Assembly (NCBI GenBank): GCA_046260155.1
Contig: JBJYXV010000045.1
Span: forward strand, 62,001-126,000
Reading direction: 5' to 3'
Length of the DNA stretch: 64,000 nt
Source: PFL25 sp046260155
Lineage (GTDB): Bacteria > Chloroflexota > Anaerolineae > Anaerolineales > UBA4823
Part shown: in pieces, positions 9,699 through 17,850 of the stretch
Numbering within the stretch: the first letter of the stretch is position 1
Layout: the number at the start of each line of letters is the position of its first letter
Program-made: the position numbers and the translations under genes
Notes under the pieces: generated by a model
What the model was told of the DNA's origin: nothing
Databases searched by the model: none
The model's input: only the letters and a program-made list of their open reading frames with translations

Positions 9699-10940
9699 AT
9701 GCGAACAAATCCAGTAAGATTGAGCATTTTGATCGGTTTATCATTATTAATCGTCTTCCTTTCCATTGGATTGGCTGAAATAAACTCCTGGTTGGCACCC
9801 ACCTCGGCAGCAGCCCTGGTAGGTCCGCAGCTGTCCATCAGCACCAACATCCCGGCCAATGCAAACAGCACCGTCGTCGTTCCAATCCAGTTTACATCGA
9901 ATGGTTTTAATATTGCCAGCACGGTCTTCTCGATCGATTACGATCAAACCTTGTTGAGCTTTGATGATACCATCCCTGATGCAATTGACTTCAACCTGCC
10001 CAGCGATTTTTCAGGCGCCTGCTCCCCCGATCTGGCAGATACGGATGGGGAGATCGACTGCTTCATCCTCGATCCGTTGGTCCCATTGGAAAGCCTGCCG
10101 GACGGCGTTGTGCTTAACCTGACATTAAGGACCAAAAACCCGCTGTCACCTGCTTTGGCAGATGTGGGATTTTCCACCACCAGCCCACCCGCTTCCTTCG
10201 GAGACACTACTGGTGCGAGCGTCCCAGGTTCAACACTGGATGGCTCGGTGCAAATTGGCGAGGGATTTCCATCCTGGGCTTACTTACCGCTCATCTGGAA
10301 AAACATCATCACGCCTCCGACACCTCAACCAACGGTCACTGTAACACCAACTGGCTCGCCCACACCGACCAGTACACCCACCCCCTCTGTAACCCCACCG
10401 CCGACCTGTTCTAACCTGATCATCAACAGCGGTTTTGAAGACAGCACCGGTTGGGAGAGACCAATCACGAACTACACTGCGGTTTACTCAACTGCTAATC
10501 CCCGCAATGGCCTCCGCTCGATGCGTACCGGGATCATCTCGCCCAGTGCAAATATATACAGCTACTCTTCTGCCAGGCAGCAGGTGCAAATCTCCAGCAA
10601 CAAAGCCAGCGCCACGCTTTCGATGTGGATTTATCCCTCCAGTGGCGAAGACAACCTCACCCTGGCAATGCCTGAGCTCACCATCGGGGAACCTTTCGAA
10701 ACCCAGGTCTTCTCAGGGGATTTCCAGTACATCCTGATCCTCGATCAATACAACAATCTGATCGAAACCCTTGATATCGGTTTGAGCAACAGCCAGACCT
10801 GGACCCACAAGAGCTTCGACCTGTCAGATTACATCGGTTGGTATCCGTTCAAAATTCATTTTGGCACCTACAATAACGGTTATGGTGGTGTTACTTCAAT
10901 GTACGTCGATGATGTAACCCTGCAGGTTTGTTCAAAATAA
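9699..10940 (+). CDS. Secreted cohesin-like protein with C-terminal beta-sandwich
   Basis: A 413-residue exported protein. I chose ATG 9699 because AAGGGAG lies just upstream and the signal peptide starts there (hydrophobic 8-26, cut near TSAAA). Residues about 42-190 form a cohesin-like domain very similar to those in the gene before (TVFSIDYDQTLLSFD, ASFGDTTG, DGSV). The motif AYLPLIWKN follows (about 194-202), then a Thr/Pro linker (206-237) and a C-terminal domain (about 240-413: NLIINSGFEDSTGW...YVDDVTLQ) that resembles carbohydrate-binding jelly-roll modules. No catalytic residues are recognisable. It lies 211 bp after a gene with a dockerin-like module, so a cohesin-dockerin pairing is possible but unproven. 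Confidence 0.8.
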   Translation: MRTNPVRLSILIGLSLLIVFLSIGLAEINSWLAPTSAAALVGPQLSISTNIPANANSTVVVPIQFTSNGFNIASTVFSIDYDQTLLSFDDTIPDAIDFNLPSDFSGACSPDLADTDGEIDCFILDPLVPLESLPDGVVLNLTLRTKNPLSPALADVGFSTTSPPASFGDTTGASVPGSTLDGSVQIGEGFPSWAYLPLIWKNIITPPTPQPTVTVTPTGSPTPTSTPTPSVTPPPTCSNLIINSGFEDSTGWERPITNYTAVYSTANPRNGLRSMRTGIISPSANIYSYSSARQQVQISSNKASATLSMWIYPSSGEDNLTLAMPELTIGEPFETQVFSGDFQYILILDQYNNLIETLDIGLSNSQTWTHKSFDLSDYIGWYPFKIHFGTYNNGYGGVTSMYVDDVTLQVCSK

Positions 10941-10965
10941 TTTCAGCGAAGCACCTTAACTGATC

Positions 10966-11005
10966 GAAAGACCCCAAGATTAACAACGCTTGGGGTCTTT
11001 CTTCG
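10966..11005 (+). terminator. Rho-independent terminator of the cohesin gene
   Basis: GAAAGACCCCAAG (10966-10978) pairs perfectly with CTTGGGGTCTTTC (10989-11001). The 13-bp stem has a 10-base loop and a T-rich end. It lies 25 bp after the stop codon. Confidence 0.85.
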
Positions 11006-11034
11006 CGTAAGATATGAAAAAATACATTCAAGAG

Positions 11035-11040
11035 TATAAT
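11035..11040 (+). promoter_or_regulatory. Candidate -10 box for the FTCD operon
   Basis: TATAAT lies 52 bp upstream of the FTCD start and just after the terminator of the previous unit. The matching -35 region (ATATGA at about 11012) is poor, so only the -10 is supported. Confidence 0.45.
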
Positions 11041-11092
11041 TGACCCGACCTGGCGAATTTACCGGTCAACTAACGAAAATTTGGAAAATCAC

Positions 11093-12658
11093 ATGCCATT
11101 ACCAATGATCGAATGCGTCCCAAATTTCTCCGAAGCCCGTCGCCCTGAAGTGGTACAGGCCATTCAGGATGCAATCGCCTCAGTGAGTGGAGTCCTGATC
11201 CTCGATCGTCACTCCGACCTGGACCACAACCGCACCGTAATTACCTTTGCCGGTCCACCCCCGGTTGTTGAAGAAGCTGCATTCCTCGGCATCGCCCGTG
11301 CAGCCGAGCTGATCGACCTGGAGCTCCACTCCGGCGAACACCCGCGCATTGGTGCCGCCGACGTGGTTCCCTTCATCCCGCTCTCCGGGGCAAGCATGCA
11401 GGATTGCATCGAAATTGCAAAACGCCTGGGGCAGCGCGTGGGGGCCGAATTGAATATCCCGGTCTACCTTTACGAGGCAGCAGCAACCCGGCCAGAACGC
11501 AAGAACCTTGAGACGATCCGGCGCGGGGAATACGAAACCCTGAAAGAGGAAATCACCAGCGACCCGCAGCGGGAACCGGATTTCGGACCGAGGAGCATCG
11601 GGCCTGCCGGGGCCACGGTGATCGGCGCCCGACCATTCTTGATTGCTTTCAATGTTTATTTGGGCACAGATGATGTCGCCGTTGCGGATAAAATCGCACG
11701 TGCAGTGCGCCACTCCTCTGGAGGCTTGCGCTATGTCAAAGCGCTGGGTATGCTGGTAGATGGACGCGCTCAGGTCTCAATGAACCTGACCAATTTTCAC
11801 AAAACGCCGGTGGCACGTGTCGTGGAGCTGATCCGGGGTGAAGCAGCCCGTCATGGTGTCAGCGTACATCACAGTGAGCTGGTGGGTTTAATCCCCCAGG
11901 AAGCCCTTGAAGATGCTGCAGTCTGGCATTTGCAGCTGGACCAGTTCCTCCCGGACCAGGTTTTAGAAAAACGCCTCTATACCGCCCTCCAGGATGTTCC
12001 TGCACCCACGGCTGAGCCAGCAGCAGATTTCCCGATCGACGTTCAATTCCTCGAAGCCTTGTCCGCAGCAACCCCCACGCCCGGGGGTGGATCCGCTGCA
12101 GCGTATGCCGCGAACATGGCAGCCGCCCTGGTATTGATGGTAAGCCGGTTGACCATTGGCAAGCCGAAATACGCTGAAGTAGAGGCTGAGATGCGTTCCA
12201 TCGAAAAACAGGCATCTCAATTATCCTCCCAACTTTCACTGGCAGTTTCAGAAGATGCTGCCGCCTTTCAGGCAGTGATGGCAGCCTTCCGGTTACCGAA
12301 GGGTAACCAGGCAGAAAAAACAAAGCGCTCCCAGAGCATTCAAGAAGCCACCCTGCTGGCTGCCCAGGTACCATTGGAGGTAGCTCGCAAATCGCTCGAA
12401 CTGCTAAAACTGATCCAGAAGCTCGTCCTGCATGGCAATATAAACGCCATCAGTGACGCCGGCTCTGCAGCCGCCCTGGCAGGGGCAGCACTCACCGGTG
12501 CAGGGCTTAACGTGCGCATTAATGCCCCTGGTTTGAAGGACCAGGAAATAGCTGCTGAGCTGATTGGAGCGATCGGTGAGATCGAAACCCAGGGAGCGGA
12601 TTTGCAGGATCAAATCCGGGTGGAGCTCTTCCAAAGGGGAGGTTTCTCCCCGGGATGA
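11093..12658 (+). CDS. ftcD: Fused glutamate formimidoyltransferase / formimidoyl-THF cyclodeaminase
   Basis: A 521-residue cytoplasmic enzyme. It moves the formimino group from N-formimino-glutamate (histidine breakdown) to tetrahydrofolate, then deaminates it to methenyl-THF. The N-terminal transferase part covers about 1-300 (MIECVPNFSEARR, LDHNRTVITFAG, GEHPRIGAADVVPF). The C-terminal cyclodeaminase part covers about 315-521 (FLEALSAATPTPGGGSAAAY). Its length is close to that of animal FTCD (about 541), so both activities are expected on one chain. I prefer ATG 11093 over an in-frame TTG at 11081. HutI sits far away at 45566; hutH and hutU are not in the window. Its last bases overlap the start of the CapA-like gene, so the two are cotranscribed. 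Confidence 0.92.
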   Translation: MPLPMIECVPNFSEARRPEVVQAIQDAIASVSGVLILDRHSDLDHNRTVITFAGPPPVVEEAAFLGIARAAELIDLELHSGEHPRIGAADVVPFIPLSGASMQDCIEIAKRLGQRVGAELNIPVYLYEAAATRPERKNLETIRRGEYETLKEEITSDPQREPDFGPRSIGPAGATVIGARPFLIAFNVYLGTDDVAVADKIARAVRHSSGGLRYVKALGMLVDGRAQVSMNLTNFHKTPVARVVELIRGEAARHGVSVHHSELVGLIPQEALEDAAVWHLQLDQFLPDQVLEKRLYTALQDVPAPTAEPAADFPIDVQFLEALSAATPTPGGGSAAAYAANMAAALVLMVSRLTIGKPKYAEVEAEMRSIEKQASQLSSQLSLAVSEDAAAFQAVMAAFRLPKGNQAEKTKRSQSIQEATLLAAQVPLEVARKSLELLKLIQKLVLHGNINAISDAGSAAALAGAALTGAGLNVRINAPGLKDQEIAAELIGAIGEIETQGADLQDQIRVELFQRGGFSPG

Positions 12659-14427
12659 TGCACCCACCAAAGCAGCGTTCTGTCACAGTTTGGCTTGGTC
12701 TGTTGATCATCACCCTGCTCCCGCTGCTGAACGCCTGCCGCGCAGCACAGCTGCCGGTTGCGAGCAGTCCAGCCAGCGATCAAAATATTATCCCGGGAAC
12801 CTCAACGCTGACACCTTTCCAACCGCTCCCGGATGCGCAAACCGCTGCCCCGGGGACAGAGCCGCTCCCTGCGACCCCAACCCGCGTCTCAACCCCTTTT
12901 AACACTCCGCAACCAACTCAACCACCCCAGGATTCATCTCAATCCATCTGGTTCGCACCATTTTTACCTTCAGATCTGGGTGATCAGGTTAGCCTGCCTC
13001 CAGAGATCAGCCGGACCCAGGATCGGGCAAATGCCGCGGTGCACCTATCAGTGGGTGAAGAGGCACCGGTCTCGCATTGGATCTATGCGCTGGTTGCGCC
13101 CTATCCAACCCTCGTGGATCAGGTCTCGATTCGCGAGCTGAAACAATCATGGAAGGGTAATCCATCCGGACCCTTTGCGGGACTGCCGCTCATGATGGAT
13201 GATTCCACATTGGGTGTTTTTTCAGCCTGGTGGGGAGAACCGGGGCCATCGGCAGTAAAAATCGTTCCAAAAGCGGAATTGCTCGACGCTGCCTGGGCTC
13301 AACGCCCCTCCTGGGGCATCATCCCTTTTGAATCCTTAGAGCCCGGCTGGAAGGTGATCGCGGTTGATAGCCAATCACCGTTGAGAAAAACCTTCACACC
13401 CGACCAATATGCCCTCTCGATCCCATTTTCACTTCAGGGGGATGCACAGCTCATTGAATTGCTGGGGGAAAGTGCCAGCTTCCCTGCCACAAACCGGGAT
13501 CCAGGTTTGCTCACCAGCGTGGCTGTGACCGGGGTTACCGCCCTGGTTCGAGCAACTGCTTTTACCATGGAGCGTAACGGTATTACCTATCCTGCGCGTG
13601 ATATTGGCGAAGTACTGCGCAGTGCGGATATCACCCATATCAGCAACGAGATTCCTTTCACCCCTGATTGCGGGTTCCCAAATCCCGTCCAGGAGGAGCT
13701 GCGATTCTGCAGCCGCCCTGAGTATATTGAGTTGCTGGAGGATGTCGGGACAGATGTGGTCGAATTAACCGGCGATCACTTCGGGGATTGGGGACCGGAT
13801 GCCATGCGCTATACCTTGGACATGTATGAACAGCGCGATTGGATTTATTATGGGGGTGGTTACGATCGCCAGGATGCCCGCAAGGCGCGCTTGATCGAGC
13901 ACAATGGCAACAAAATCGCCTTCATCGGGTGCAATGGAAAAGGTGGTGGTTACGCAACTGCCAGTGAGAATCAACCTGGTGCGGTGGCCTGTGATTTTGA
14001 TTGGATGCAGGCTGAGATCAGCCGCTTGGTTTCGGACGGCTACCAGGTGATCGCTACCTTTCAACATTTCGAGTACTATACATATTTCCCTCAACCCGAC
14101 CAGGTTAGGGATTTCCGGGCCCTGGCCGGTTCAGGTGCAGCCGTGGTCAGTGGCAGCCAGGCCCACCAACCCCAGGGGCTTGAATTTTACAAAAACGCTT
14201 TCATCCATTACGGCCTGGGAAACCTGTTTTTCGACCAGTACCATTATTGCACTGACAACGCCTGTGATGATGGTTTCATCGATATGCACTACTTCTATGA
14301 TGGCAAATATCTGGGAAATGAACTGATCACCATCGTTTTTGAGGATTACGCCCGTCCTCGCCTGATGACCCCCGAGGAACGGGAAGCTCTGCTCAACAAA
14401 GTCTTTACAGCCAGCAATTGGCAGTAA
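12655..14427 (+). CDS. CapA-like (PGA_cap) metallophosphatase-fold lipoprotein
   Basis: A 590-residue exported protein. A signal segment with LLNAC at about residues 20-24 suggests lipidation. A Pro/Thr-rich linker follows, then a region with a periplasmic-binding-like look (about 100-260). The C-terminal CapA/PGA_cap domain (about 280-560) shows SADITHISNE, ELTGDHFGDWG, IATFQHFEYYTY and SGSQAHQPQG, which are the family's metal- and phosphate-site regions. Family members are linked to poly-gamma-glutamate capsule synthesis, but many have unknown roles. Its ATG overlaps the FTCD stop by 4 bp (ATGA), an odd pairing with a folate enzyme. FTCD releases glutamate, which is suggestive, but no capB or capC gene is nearby. 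Confidence 0.78.
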   Translation: MMHPPKQRSVTVWLGLLIITLLPLLNACRAAQLPVASSPASDQNIIPGTSTLTPFQPLPDAQTAAPGTEPLPATPTRVSTPFNTPQPTQPPQDSSQSIWFAPFLPSDLGDQVSLPPEISRTQDRANAAVHLSVGEEAPVSHWIYALVAPYPTLVDQVSIRELKQSWKGNPSGPFAGLPLMMDDSTLGVFSAWWGEPGPSAVKIVPKAELLDAAWAQRPSWGIIPFESLEPGWKVIAVDSQSPLRKTFTPDQYALSIPFSLQGDAQLIELLGESASFPATNRDPGLLTSVAVTGVTALVRATAFTMERNGITYPARDIGEVLRSADITHISNEIPFTPDCGFPNPVQEELRFCSRPEYIELLEDVGTDVVELTGDHFGDWGPDAMRYTLDMYEQRDWIYYGGGYDRQDARKARLIEHNGNKIAFIGCNGKGGGYATASENQPGAVACDFDWMQAEISRLVSDGYQVIATFQHFEYYTYFPQPDQVRDFRALAGSGAAVVSGSQAHQPQGLEFYKNAFIHYGLGNLFFDQYHYCTDNACDDGFIDMHYFYDGKYLGNELITIVFEDYARPRLMTPEEREALLNKVFTASNWQ

Positions 14428-14454
14428 TTTTATATTCTTTATATGGAGGTATTC

Positions 14455-15009
14455 GTGGGACTTAAACCTGATCATTGGATTCGAAGGATGGCAAAAGAAA
14501 AAGGTATGATCGAACCATTCGCTGACAGCCAGGTGCGGGATGGAGTCATCTCGTATGGTGTGTCTTCGTATGGGTATGATATCCGGGTTGCGGACGAATT
14601 TAAAATCTTCACCAACGTTTACTCAGCGGTGGTTGATCCAAAACACTTTGACCGGAGCTCGATGGTCGATTTCAAGGGAGAAATCTGTGTTATCCCTCCA
14701 AATTCATTTGCTTTGGCTCGCACTGTTGAATACTTCCGCATTCCACGTGATGTACTAACGATTTGTCTGGGGAAATCGACCTACGCTCGCTGCGGCATCA
14801 TTGTCAACGTCACACCTTTTGAACCCGAATGGGAAGGTTATGTGACCCTGGAGATTTCCAATACCACGCCCCTCCCTGCGCGGATTTACGCGCAGGAAGG
14901 TATTGCCCAGGTGCTTTTCTTCCAGGCAGATGAAGAATGTGAAGTTTCCTATGCTGACAAGAAAGGCAAATACCAGAAACAAGAAGCGATCGTCCTGCCC
15001 AAACTATGA
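14455..15009 (+). CDS. dcd: dCTP deaminase
   Basis: A 184-residue enzyme that deaminates dCTP to dUTP for thymidylate synthesis. Family signatures are present: SYGYDIRV near the N-terminus, the active-site stretch GKSTYARCGI, and EPEWEGYVTLEISN with the catalytic Glu. I chose GTG 14455 because GGAGG at 14445-14449 is correctly spaced for it. An in-frame ATG at 14443 would overlap that ribosome site. Length matches the homotrimeric family. From this sequence I cannot say whether it is the bifunctional deaminase-dUTPase type. The last 4 bases overlap the next gene (ATGA). Confidence 0.92.
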   Translation: MGLKPDHWIRRMAKEKGMIEPFADSQVRDGVISYGVSSYGYDIRVADEFKIFTNVYSAVVDPKHFDRSSMVDFKGEICVIPPNSFALARTVEYFRIPRDVLTICLGKSTYARCGIIVNVTPFEPEWEGYVTLEISNTTPLPARIYAQEGIAQVLFFQADEECEVSYADKKGKYQKQEAIVLPKL

Positions 15010-16178
15010 ACCCGTTTGCCAGCCGCCTGGATAACCTGAAGCCGGAAGGGGCATATGTCGTCATGACCCAGGCCCAGGCTTTGGAAGCACAGGGCGCGGA
15101 AATTATCCACCTGGAGATCGGGCAGCCCGATCGCGATACCTTCGCGCATATCAGCCAGGCCGGGATAGATGCCATCCAGGCTGGACACACGCGCTACAAT
15201 CCACCATCGGGGCTCAAAGAATTTCGCAGTGTGATCGCAAAAACAGCTGGCGAGCAGCGCGGGATGCTGATCTCGCCCAACCAGGTGGTCGTAGGACCAG
15301 GTGCAAAACCAGGCTTATTTTTCCCAACGCTGGCTCTTGTCGAAGCGGGTGATGAAGTTCTTTACCCGGATCCAGGATTCCCTACTTACCGGGCTATGAT
15401 CGAGGTCGCTGGAGGGAAACCAGTACCGGTGCCGCTGCTTGAGCAACATCATTTTTCATTTAATTTGGAGGCATTTGATAGACTGGTCAGCGATCGCACA
15501 AAGCTGATCATCCTCAACTCTCCCGGCAATCCCACCGGCGGTGTGATGCCGGTCGAGGACCTCAAGCACATCGCGCGGGCAGCCCTGGATCACGGTATCT
15601 GGATCATCTCGGATGAAATATATTCGCGCCTCGATCTAAACCAGGAGGGTGTGCCGAGCATCGCCGCGCTTCCCGGCCTGCAGGACCAGACGATCATCGT
15701 GGATGGTTTTTCAAAGACTTATGCCATGACAGGTTGGCGTCTCGGTTACGGCATCATGCCGGAGGTCCTGGCCCAGCGGGTGGATTTGCTGCTGACCCAC
15801 TCTATCGGCTGCACGGCGACTTTCACCCAGATTGCTGGTATCCACGCCCTGACCTCGCCGCAGGATAAGGTTGCAGAAATGGTTGCCGATTACCGGAAAC
15901 GCAGGGATCGCTTGGTGTCTGGACTCAATAGCATTCCTGGCATCTCCTGCCAGCTGCCTCAAGGTGCAATCTATGCCTTTCCAAATGTCAGTTCTTTCGG
16001 TGTGCCAGTGGTTGAGCTGGCAAAGCGATTACTATTCGAAGCAGGTGTCGCTGTCCTGCCAGGAACTGATTTTGGGGAATTTGGTGAAGGTTATCTCAGA
16101 TTATGCTTCGCCGCCTCTCTCCAGGAAATCGACAAGGCCCTCGAACGGATCTCAAATTTCATCCAGAAAGTATATTAA
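15006..16178 (+). CDS. Class I/II PLP aminotransferase (aspartate aminotransferase-like)
   Basis: A 390-residue fold-type I aminotransferase. Visible signatures are NSPGNPTGGVM, the SDEIYSRL region and the PLP lysine in GFSKTYAMTGWRLGY (K237). This subgroup includes aspartate, alanine and aromatic aminotransferases, and the substrate cannot be fixed from sequence alone. Translation is coupled to dcd through a 4-bp overlap. Its 3' end overlaps the convergent ComEA-like gene by 4 bp, so the two transcripts collide tail to tail with no terminator between them. Confidence 0.9.
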   Translation: MNPFASRLDNLKPEGAYVVMTQAQALEAQGAEIIHLEIGQPDRDTFAHISQAGIDAIQAGHTRYNPPSGLKEFRSVIAKTAGEQRGMLISPNQVVVGPGAKPGLFFPTLALVEAGDEVLYPDPGFPTYRAMIEVAGGKPVPVPLLEQHHFSFNLEAFDRLVSDRTKLIILNSPGNPTGGVMPVEDLKHIARAALDHGIWIISDEIYSRLDLNQEGVPSIAALPGLQDQTIIVDGFSKTYAMTGWRLGYGIMPEVLAQRVDLLLTHSIGCTATFTQIAGIHALTSPQDKVAEMVADYRKRRDRLVSGLNSIPGISCQLPQGAIYAFPNVSSFGVPVVELAKRLLFEAGVAVLPGTDFGEFGEGYLRLCFAASLQEIDKALERISNFIQKVY

Positions 16179-16759
16179 TCACCGCTCGCTCCCCCAGTAG
16201 TGATGAACGGTTTGATCTTTTCAAACACCACCGGACCAATCCCGGACACTGCCTGGATATCATCGATTCGCTCGAATGCACCATGTTCCTGGCGGAATTG
16301 GATGATTGCAGTCGCGATCACAGGACCGATCCCCGATAGCGTTTCTAATTCTTCCTGGGCGGCGGTATTGATATTGATCTGTTTTTCAGGATGATTTTGA
16401 ACCGGGATTTGATTTGCAATATCTGGTTTATCATTGCCGGATGGATTTTCCTGGACGAAAGGTACCCAGATTTGCATACCATCTTTAACCTGCATGGCAA
16501 GATTAATCAGGTTTGAATCCGCATCCTCTGCCAGGCCTCCTGCCTGGTCAACAGCATCCTTAACCCGTGAGCCTTGCGGCAGGATATGCACTCCCGGATT
16601 TTTGACCGCGCCAGCAACATGGATGACCAGCGGTGCCGGGGATGGAGGTGGCATTAATTCGATCGCTTCCCCGCCTGGTCTTCCGGTAATGAGAAGCAGT
16701 AATCCAGCCCCCAGGAAACCACACACAATTCCAAATGCTATCCCCCATAGTTTCTTCAT
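16175..16759 (-). CDS. comEA: ComEA-like DNA-binding protein (SLBB + helix-hairpin-helix)
   Basis: A 194-residue protein with an N-terminal membrane anchor (about 4-26), a short Pro-rich stretch, an SLBB-type domain (about 46-102: VHVAGAVKNPGVHILPQGSRV) and a C-terminal double helix-hairpin-helix (about 130-190: ININTAAQEELETLSGIGP and IQAVSGIGP). In competent bacteria ComEA binds incoming double-stranded DNA at the outer face of the membrane. The SLBB plus HhH order is the usual ComEA architecture. The comEC channel gene is not adjacent in this window, so natural competence is only a hint. Confidence 0.88.
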   Translation of the reverse strand: MKKLWGIAFGIVCGFLGAGLLLLITGRPGGEAIELMPPPSPAPLVIHVAGAVKNPGVHILPQGSRVKDAVDQAGGLAEDADSNLINLAMQVKDGMQIWVPFVQENPSGNDKPDIANQIPVQNHPEKQININTAAQEELETLSGIGPVIATAIIQFRQEHGAFERIDDIQAVSGIGPVVFEKIKPFITTGGASGD

Positions 16760-16831
16760 TTTCTTGCTTCAGATCAACTTTCAGATCGCTGGTGACTCCA
16801 ACTGTTCCAGGTTGATCATGACTGGAATGAA

Positions 16832-17806
16832 CTAAACCTCCGAAAATTGGGAATCGGTGATCAAACTTAATCCCAGGCGCTGCTTCTCAGCATCCACGTG
16901 CAGCACACGAACATGAACTCGCTGGCCTTCAAAAACGATGTCAGCGGGTTTTGACTTCTCAGCCTCGATATTCATTTCGGAAACGTGGATCAATCCATCG
17001 AGTCCTTCTTCCAGGCGGGCAAAAGCCCCGAAAGGCATTACACTGGTGATGACTGCTTCGACCTCTTGTCCCGTGTAGTAACGAATTTCAGCTGTTTCCC
17101 AGGGATTGGAATGCAGGCGTTTTAAGGATAGCGCGACCCGCTGCCGGTCTTGATCGACGCTGATCACATATACGCACAGATCTTGACCCACCTCGACAAC
17201 CTCAGACGGATGGCGGACTCGCCCCCATGAAAGTTCTGAGACATGGATCAGTCCTTCCAACCCACCCAGGTCCACAAAAACGCCAAAATCAGTTATGTTC
17301 GTCACCGTACCGGTGATCCTTGCTGTGGGTTCGAGGCTTTCGAGCAATTCCATGCGCCTTCCAGCACCAAATAGAGCTGCCCTTTCTGAAAGGACCACGC
17401 GACCCCTTGCAGGATCGCATTCGATCACCTTGAGAGTTAATTCGGATGCAATGTATTCGCTTAAAAGCTTTTCACGTTCTTCATCCCCTTGATTTGCAGC
17501 GACACATTCGACCTTCACCAGGTGTGAAATTGGAACGAATCCTTGCAAATCATGACCTTCAACAAGCAGTCCCCCGCGGTTGAAATCAACCACTTCGAGC
17601 ATCACCGTTTCATCGGCATCATAGATTTTTCGAGCCTGCTCCCAGTTAACTTTTGATTGATGTGAGCTGATGCCAGCCTGCGGCACCGGTGTTTCCTCAG
17701 CAGGCCCTCCGGTTTTCTCATCTTCCGCCAATACTGCTGCCCACCAGGCTTCATCTATAGGTTGAGGCCCGTTAATTAATTCCCCTGATTCAGTTATGTT
17801 TACCAT
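16832..17806 (-). CDS. S1-domain RNA-binding protein (ribosomal protein S1-like)
   Basis: A 324-residue cytoplasmic protein with three S1 OB-folds: about 52-130 (MLEVVDFNRGGLLVEGHDLQGFVP), about 150-222 (ITGTVTNITDFGVFVDLGGLEGLIHVSELSW) and about 237-310 (VEAVITSVMPFGAFARLEEGLDGLIHVSE). The first repeat is the most divergent. Proteins of this size stand in for full-length S1 in some lineages and can help mRNA binding by ribosomes. A specific ribosomal role here is inferred, so no symbol is given. The start has GAGGT 8 bp upstream. Confidence 0.85.
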   Translation of the reverse strand: MVNITESGELINGPQPIDEAWWAAVLAEDEKTGGPAEETPVPQAGISSHQSKVNWEQARKIYDADETVMLEVVDFNRGGLLVEGHDLQGFVPISHLVKVECVAANQGDEEREKLLSEYIASELTLKVIECDPARGRVVLSERAALFGAGRRMELLESLEPTARITGTVTNITDFGVFVDLGGLEGLIHVSELSWGRVRHPSEVVEVGQDLCVYVISVDQDRQRVALSLKRLHSNPWETAEIRYYTGQEVEAVITSVMPFGAFARLEEGLDGLIHVSEMNIEAEKSKPADIVFEGQRVHVRVLHVDAEKQRLGLSLITDSQFSEV

Positions 17807-17850
17807 TAATCGTTACCTCTTTGATTGATAGTGCCTGATCCTACCCTCCG

